Virus record (IMG/VR): IMGVR_UViG_3300001970_000029
Span: 1-25,770 of that record
Length of the DNA stretch: 25,770 nt
Origin: a virus
Reading direction: 5' to 3' (one strand)
Shown here: in pieces, positions 21,318-25,770 of the stretch
Layout of the letters: each line of letters starts with the position of its first letter
Position numbering within the stretch: the stretch's first letter is position 1
Position numbers and translations under genes: made by a program
The notes under the pieces: generated by a model
What the model was told of the DNA's origin: nothing
The model's input: only the letters and a program-made list of their open reading frames with translations
Database searches by the model: none

Positions 21318-21342
21318 CGAAGCCGGCTCAAGGCCGGCTTCG
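21318..21342 (-). terminator. Intrinsic-terminator-like hairpin between portal and protease genes
   Basis: CGAAGCCGGC (21318-21327) and GCCGGCTTCG (21333-21342) form a 10-bp perfect stem with a five-base loop. On the minus strand, the late transcription direction, it is followed by TCGTTTTGG, a short T-tract, so it can act as a partial terminator in the middle of the late operon; an antitermination system would be needed for full read-through. Confidence 0.6.
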
Positions 21343-21369
21343 CGTGGGTCGATCGATTCGGGCGGCAGC

Positions 21370-22923
21370 TCAGTCCTCGCCGGCGCCCTCGGGACCGTCG
21401 TCGTCAGACGGGAACTCGGTCTCCTCTTCCTGGTTGCCTCGGCTCGGGATCGGCACGCCCTCGCGAGTCAGCAGGCGGCGCTCGCGTCCGATGCGGTGGA
21501 CCACCACCTCGTGGCTCTGGCCGTACAGGCGCTGCGTGATGTCGCTGAGCGACGTCGCCGTGAGTTCGAACGCCATGAACTCGGCCTGCGTCTCCTTGAC
21601 CGGGTCGAGCTGCCCGGAGCTCGGTCCGATCCAGTCAGCCCGCGACCACAGGGCGCGCTTCTCCGGGTCCTCGAGGAAGCCGGGCGCGCGGATGCGTCCC
21701 TCTTCGATCTGCTCCATCAGCCACGTTTCGTAGATCGGCTGGCAGCAGGCCGACGCCATCCACCGGCGGCGGCTCATGAACATGCGGTTCGCTTCGAGCC
21801 GCGCGCCGCGACTGGCGCTGTAGCTGCGCCGGAAGTGCTTCAGCAGGATCTCGAGCGGGATCCCGGTGCCGGCGCCGATCTGCAGCGCGATCGCTTCGAA
21901 GAACCCTCCGAAGTTGCCGTTCGGGCGCCCGGGGTTCACGGACTCGACGGACTCGTTCGGTGCTAGGTCGGCGACCATGCCCGGCGTCAGCGTCTGCACC
22001 GCGGTTTTCTGCAGAGAGGGGTTCTGCGCTACGTCCTGCGCGAGCTCGCTGTCCTCGCCGTGGCCGAGGCCCTCGCCGTCCTCCGTCTTCACGAACACGG
22101 CGAACAGGCCCGCGACGACGGCGGCGACGATCTCCGCGTCCGTGTAGCGGTCGAGCTGCTTCAACTTGCCGCCCACGGGCGCCAGGAAGGGAACACCGCG
22201 CGTCTGTCCGGGCCGCATCGAGCGAAACAGGTGCACGACGTTCCGGCGGCCCGTGAACGGCCCGCGCGCACGGAGCGCCATCCATCGCTGGATGTGCGCG
22301 TCCACCTTCGCGCTGTCCGGGTGGGCGTAGAGCACGTGGTAGCGCCACGGCGCGCCATAGCGGTCGCGCTCGACGCCGCCAGTGAGCTGCATGGTGTCCA
22401 CGCCGTTCTGCGGGTTCGTCAGACGGCCGGGGTCGATCGCCTGGATGCGCGTCGAGTGCATCGTGCCGGGGCGACGGACCGAGGGCAGGGAGATCAGCGC
22501 GTCACCGGAGCAGAGCGCCGTCGTGAGCGCCAGCCGCTGGTGATCGACGAACGTCAGGCGCTGCTCGAGGTCGCACTCTTCCGGCCGCGTCGCCCAGGCC
22601 TCGAAGCGCGCCTCGACATCGGCCTCCCACTGGTCCGCCTGGTCCTGCGTGAGCCCGAGCCGGGCGGCGTCGATCCGCGACTGCATGCGCAGCCCGGTGC
22701 CGACGACGTTGTCGACGACGGTGTCCACGGCGCCGGTCGCGAGCGGGTTGTTCCGGTAGAGGTCCCAGCACCGGCGCACGAGCTCGGTGCGCTCGTACTC
22801 GACGGCATCCGCGTCGCCACCCGAGGCGACCCACGTCGCCATCTGCAGGAACTGGCTGGCGGTCTCGTAGCTCGAGTACTCGCCCGCACGCATGCGGATC
22901 CGAGGCTTCGCGAGAGAGGTCAT
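21370..22923 (-). CDS. Portal protein, lambda gpB family
   Basis: 517 aa (lambda gpB 533). Family features: the N-terminal YETASQFLQMATW segment, ELVRRCWDLYRNNPLATGAVDTVVDNVVGTGL, then MHSTRIQAIDPGRLTNP, RNVVHLFRSMRPGQTRGVPFLAPV, and GIPLEILLKHFRRSYSASRGA. It forms the dodecameric ring through which DNA enters and to which the tail attaches. It overlaps the gpW-like gene by four bases. The C-terminus is acidic (DDDGPEGAGED). Confidence 0.94.
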   Translation of the reverse strand: MTSLAKPRIRMRAGEYSSYETASQFLQMATWVASGGDADAVEYERTELVRRCWDLYRNNPLATGAVDTVVDNVVGTGLRMQSRIDAARLGLTQDQADQWEADVEARFEAWATRPEECDLEQRLTFVDHQRLALTTALCSGDALISLPSVRRPGTMHSTRIQAIDPGRLTNPQNGVDTMQLTGGVERDRYGAPWRYHVLYAHPDSAKVDAHIQRWMALRARGPFTGRRNVVHLFRSMRPGQTRGVPFLAPVGGKLKQLDRYTDAEIVAAVVAGLFAVFVKTEDGEGLGHGEDSELAQDVAQNPSLQKTAVQTLTPGMVADLAPNESVESVNPGRPNGNFGGFFEAIALQIGAGTGIPLEILLKHFRRSYSASRGARLEANRMFMSRRRWMASACCQPIYETWLMEQIEEGRIRAPGFLEDPEKRALWSRADWIGPSSGQLDPVKETQAEFMAFELTATSLSDITQRLYGQSHEVVVHRIGRERRLLTREGVPIPSRGNQEEETEFPSDDDGPEGAGED

Positions 22924-23141
22924 CGGACAGGAATCCCGGGTCGGAGGTTGCCGCGCGCCAGGCGCGTGATGCGCTTCTGCAGCGTGCGCTCGCGGTCGTA
23001 CAGCGTGCGCAGGTCGAGGTTCTCGCCGCCGTACTCGCCGCCGTTGAACGACTTCACGCCGTCGGTCTCGATCTGCTCGATCGTCGTACGGACGCGCGCG
23101 AGATCCGCGCGCAGGCGCGTGAGCTCAGCAGACTCGGCCAT
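22920..23141 (-). CDS. Head-tail joining protein, gpW-like
   Basis: 73 aa (lambda gpW 68) between large terminase and portal, exactly the W position. Helical N-terminal half (AELTRLRADLARVRTTIEQI) followed by a short beta part (GENLDLRTLYDRERTLQKRI). Lambda gpW sits under the portal and stops DNA leaking from filled heads. Its start overlaps the terminase stop by one base. Confidence 0.85.
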   Translation of the reverse strand: MAESAELTRLRADLARVRTTIEQIETDGVKSFNGGEYGGENLDLRTLYDRERTLQKRITRLARGNLRPGIPVR

Positions 23142-25204
23142 CAGGTCACTCCTCTCGATCGGACGCGCCGCCCACGGCGACGACGGGGCGCGGTCGATCC
23201 CGCAGCGGCAGAGTCATTCCCGGCGACCACCAGCGAATTCCGGTCCCACTCCCGCGCCCACGCCGGCGGCTCTTCCCAGCGGATGCGCTCCGCTTTCACA
23301 GCGATCACGCCCGCCCGGGCGTAGACGAACAGGTCGAAGGCCTCGTTCGCGCGGCCCGCCTGGCGCTCCCACCCCTTCGGACCGCGCTCCTCAGCCGTGA
23401 GCTCGTCGAAGAACGCCTGGTCCAGCCAGTCCGGCAGGTGGACGAACTTCGGCCCCGGTTCGGTGCGGCCGAGCTCGGCGTCCGTGGTGTCCTTCAGGTC
23501 CGTGGTGTTCAGCAGGTAGACCGGGATCTCGCCGCGTGCCTTCGCCTTCCGATCCTTCCGATCGCTGTCCGGGTAGGAGAGCTTCACGCGTTGCGCGCTC
23601 TGGCGGCGCTCGCCCTTCACCAGGATGAAGCGGTCCGTCAGACCCTGCCGACGCAGCCAGCGCCAGAACTCGTAGGCCTTGTCGGTGACGCCCGCGACGC
23701 CTCCGGAGTCACACGCGCTGACCTTGATGCCCATGCGCCGGCCAGAGCCGTCGTCGAGCTCATAGCTGCGCGCGATCACCTGCTCGACGAGCAGCTTCCA
23801 GTCCTCCAGGTAGACCGCGGGCTCGATCGGCAGTCGCTTCCCGTCGCGATCGCGCCTCGAGCTCTGGAAGACCGTGAAGCGATCGACGACCCACTGCTCG
23901 AGGTCGACGCCCCAGCCGTGGACCTGAACTACGAATCGGTTCTTCTGCACGTCGACGGCGGCGGTCAGGAACCGGACGCCCTGAGGGACCACCCGGTACC
24001 CGAGCTGCTCGACGCGCTCGAGGAGGTCTTCGGAGAGACGCGCCTCGTGTGCATGGCGCCCGATGTAGGGCCGCCCGATCGTCGTGTTGTAGAACTTCTG
24101 CAGCGAGCCCTCGGAGTTCGTGAGCTCGAAGTCGCGCAGCGCGCGCAGGTACTCGGCCACCAGCGCCTGCGGGCGCCGGTAGGCGGCCGCAGGGCCCTCC
24201 ATCGCGAAGCTCGCCCGCCGCGTCCGGCGCGGCTCACCGAGCAGCTCGCCGTCGGCCGAGATCTCCATGCCCTCCGGGCACCAGACGCCGCCGCGGTTGT
24301 GCGAGATCTGGATCGATGGCTCCTCGAGCACGCCGCAGTTCGGGCAGACGTAACGCACCGTCTCCGCGGCGAGATCCGGATCCGTGATCTCGTCATCCCA
24401 GGTGATGCAGTCCGGCCACTCCGGTCGGTGCCAGGTACGGCAGTGCCTGCAGTGCCAGTACCATCGCCGCCGATCGCCCGAGTTGTACAGCGCCGCGATC
24501 CCGCGTGCCGGCGCCATCATGTGCGGCGCGTCCTTCGGGGCCCGCCACTTCCGGTCGAGGACGCGCGTGCCCGGGGCGGCCTCCGCAATCGACATGCCGG
24601 CGCTTCGGAACGTCAGCGTCCGCGTCGAAGCCAGGCCGAACACGTCGCCCTCGCCGTCGACGTCCTCGTCCATCTTGTCGAGGTCGGTGATCAGGACGTA
24701 GCGGAACGAGCGGCTCGCGAGCTGCGCCGCCGTCGGCCAGCCAAGCGTCAGGGTCATGCCGTTCCGGAACACCTTGTCGTGCGTGTTGTCGTCGTGCGCC
24801 CGCGGGCTCAGCTCCGCGGCCAGCGCGGGCGAGTTCCGGATCATCTTGTCGACGCGCTTCTTGGAGTGGTCCCGCGCCGCGAGGCGGGTCATCTGCAGCA
24901 GCAGCGTGTCCCCGGGCGCGCAGGCCACGGCGTAGGCCCAGGCGCAGTCGATCAGCGCGACCGATTTCCCGCTCCGCGCCGGGCCCGCGAAGATCACCGC
25001 CTCGTAGAGCCTGCTCGGGAGCAGGTTCATCGGCTCGACCATGTACGGCGCCAGATCGGCCGAGAAGGGCCTCACCTGCGTCCCGTCCGGGATCTGCACC
25101 TCGCGGGCGCAGAACTGCGAGACGGGTTCGGCGTCACGGCGCCTCAGCAGGCGCGCTGTGCTCCGGCGGATCTCTCTGGCGTCGGCCAGCAGCGTCTCAG
25201 CCAC
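23141..25204 (-). CDS. terL: Terminase large subunit, lambda gpA family
   Basis: 687 aa (lambda gpA 641). N-terminal ATPase: Walker A-type IFAGPARSGKSVAL at 71-84 with K80, and a Walker B-like YVLITDLDKMDED at ~169-181. A zinc ribbon in the middle has C252, C255, C287 and C290. C-terminal nuclease: candidate metal aspartates D418 (AAVDVQKNRF) and D499 (ACDSGG), then a late GWERQAGRANEAFDLFVYA helix. This is the cos-type packaging motor, which cuts concatemers and pumps DNA through the portal. It overlaps the small terminase gene by eight bases. Confidence 0.95.
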   Translation of the reverse strand: MAETLLADAREIRRSTARLLRRRDAEPVSQFCAREVQIPDGTQVRPFSADLAPYMVEPMNLLPSRLYEAVIFAGPARSGKSVALIDCAWAYAVACAPGDTLLLQMTRLAARDHSKKRVDKMIRNSPALAAELSPRAHDDNTHDKVFRNGMTLTLGWPTAAQLASRSFRYVLITDLDKMDEDVDGEGDVFGLASTRTLTFRSAGMSIAEAAPGTRVLDRKWRAPKDAPHMMAPARGIAALYNSGDRRRWYWHCRHCRTWHRPEWPDCITWDDEITDPDLAAETVRYVCPNCGVLEEPSIQISHNRGGVWCPEGMEISADGELLGEPRRTRRASFAMEGPAAAYRRPQALVAEYLRALRDFELTNSEGSLQKFYNTTIGRPYIGRHAHEARLSEDLLERVEQLGYRVVPQGVRFLTAAVDVQKNRFVVQVHGWGVDLEQWVVDRFTVFQSSRRDRDGKRLPIEPAVYLEDWKLLVEQVIARSYELDDGSGRRMGIKVSACDSGGVAGVTDKAYEFWRWLRRQGLTDRFILVKGERRQSAQRVKLSYPDSDRKDRKAKARGEIPVYLLNTTDLKDTTDAELGRTEPGPKFVHLPDWLDQAFFDELTAEERGPKGWERQAGRANEAFDLFVYARAGVIAVKAERIRWEEPPAWAREWDRNSLVVAGNDSAAAGSTAPRRRRGRRVRSRGVT

Positions 25205-25721
25205 CGAGGTCCTCGTCGGACTCGATCGCCGCCACCAGCTCCGCGCGGACGCGCTCGGCCACTCGAATCGTCTCCTCGACCTGGACCGGCGTCAGGCCGG
25301 CATCCGCCTCGAGGATGTCCGGGAGAGTGTCCAGGAACGTCGAGACTCGCTTCACCAGCCCCGCCATCTCCTGCTCCACCTGCGCTCTCGCCACCAGCTC
25401 GCCCATCCGCTCGCGGTAGTCGGCGAGCTCGTGCAGCGCCTGCACCGCGGCCTTCTTCTTGAAGGGGTCGACGGGCAGGTTCTCGAGATCCTCGGGGCCG
25501 CCCTGATCTCGTGCGAAGAGCCGATGCACCGCGTCCTCGAGGGAGAACACGGGATGCCCCGCGTGCGTCGCCGCGGGTGCCAGATCAGCCAGGCGCCGCC
25601 GCACCGTCGCGCGATCCATGCCGAACTGGCGCGCGAGCTGGTTCATGCTCCAGAGCGCGCCCGCCTCGGCCAGTCGGACCGCGCCGGCGGGCGGCTTCTT
25701 CAACTCCACGACCCTCCCCAT
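25197..25721 (-). CDS. terS: Terminase small subunit, Nu1-like
   Basis: 174 aa (lambda gpNu1 181). The N-terminus has a winged helix-turn-helix (SMNQLARQFGMDRATVRRRLADL, residues ~25-47) that in Nu1 reads the cosB sites, then GHPVFSLEDAVHRLF; the C-terminus is a helical domain that contacts the large subunit (AVQALHELADYRERMGELV, then ETIRVAERVRAELVAAIES). The ATG at 25721 has no clear ribosome site upstream. First gene of the late operon in view. Confidence 0.88.
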   Translation of the reverse strand: MGRVVELKKPPAGAVRLAEAGALWSMNQLARQFGMDRATVRRRLADLAPAATHAGHPVFSLEDAVHRLFARDQGGPEDLENLPVDPFKKKAAVQALHELADYRERMGELVARAQVEQEMAGLVKRVSTFLDTLPDILEADAGLTPVQVEETIRVAERVRAELVAAIESDEDLGG

Positions 25722-25770
25722 GGCCTACGCCCGACTCGGGCCGCCCCGGGTTGTTGTTGAGGCCTGGGGG
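25722..25770 (-). other. Possible edge of the cos region upstream of terS
   Basis: These 49 bases contain no gene. In lambda-type phages cos lies just upstream of the small terminase gene. On the minus strand GGGGCGGCCCGAG (around 25736-25748) shares the GGGCGG element with lambda cosN, but the resemblance is short in GC-rich DNA. The window ends before any cosB-like repeats could be examined. Confidence 0.25.

Noticed and set aside
19989-21539. 516-codon plus-strand open frame over the protease and portal genes
   Set aside because: Antisense shadow; the minus strand encodes an S49 protease with its catalytic motifs.
23438-25462. 674-codon plus-strand open frame over the terminase genes
   Set aside because: Antisense shadow in GC-rich DNA; the minus strand carries Walker, zinc-ribbon and nuclease motifs.
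1-25770. CRISPR array, insertion sequence, rRNA
   Set aside because: No regularly spaced direct repeats, no transposase motifs with terminal inverted repeats, and no rRNA-like stretch were seen on reading both strands.

Overview
The window is most likely a contiguous piece of a temperate, lambda-like tailed phage (siphovirus morphology) with a GC-rich genome. The host is probably a proteobacterium: attP carries the 3' part of a tRNA-Asn(GTT) gene with encoded CCA, and RdgC is mainly a beta/gammaproteobacterial family. The genus cannot be read from the sequence. The layout is that of lambda read backwards: small terminase, large terminase, gpW-like, portal, protease/scaffold, gpD, gpE, connector and tail genes run on the minus strand towards attP, and the integrase runs on the plus strand towards the same attP.

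Region 1 (1-5614, plus strand) is a tightly packed, translationally coupled early/accessory operon. It starts with an RdgC-family protein carrying an FtsK-gamma-like winged helix at its C-terminus (5' end outside the window). Then come an HNH endonuclease, a small hypothetical protein, a ParB-family protein without a ParA in view, a DnaJ-type zinc-finger mini-protein, several unknown small proteins (one with a membrane segment), a DUF4326 protein and a DUF4224 protein. Region 2 (5601-6857) holds the tyrosine integrase and an attP made of a tRNA-Asn 3' fragment, a convergent terminator hairpin and four exact copies of an 8-bp TGTCTCAC motif on both sides of the core, interpreted as integrase arm sites.

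Region 3 (6854-8860, minus strand) sits between attP and the tail genes, where lambda has its dispensable b region. It encodes a helix-turn-helix protein, a RadC/JAB-domain protein with a recognisable promoter that carries a palindrome in its spacer, and a signal-peptide-bearing endonuclease I (EndA/Vvn-like). Region 4 (9081-25721, minus strand) is the late operon, listed here in transcription order: TerS, TerL, gpW-like, portal, S49 protease with nested scaffold, gpD-like decoration, gpE-like capsid, FI-like, FII-like, tail terminator-like, a 54-aa orphan, tail tube, tail assembly chaperone pair joined by a -1 frameshift on GGGAAAC (a near copy of the lambda G/T signal), tape measure, a Dit-like protein, a 1210-aa tail-tip/fibre fusion and one hypothetical. 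Strong hairpins follow the portal and capsid genes and may tune expression levels.

No repressor/Cro pair, replication genes, holin, endolysin or spanin was found in the window. In a lambda-type map they would lie beyond position 1 and beyond position 25770. There is no complete tRNA or rRNA gene, CRISPR array or insertion sequence, and no gene-free stretch longer than about 220 bases.
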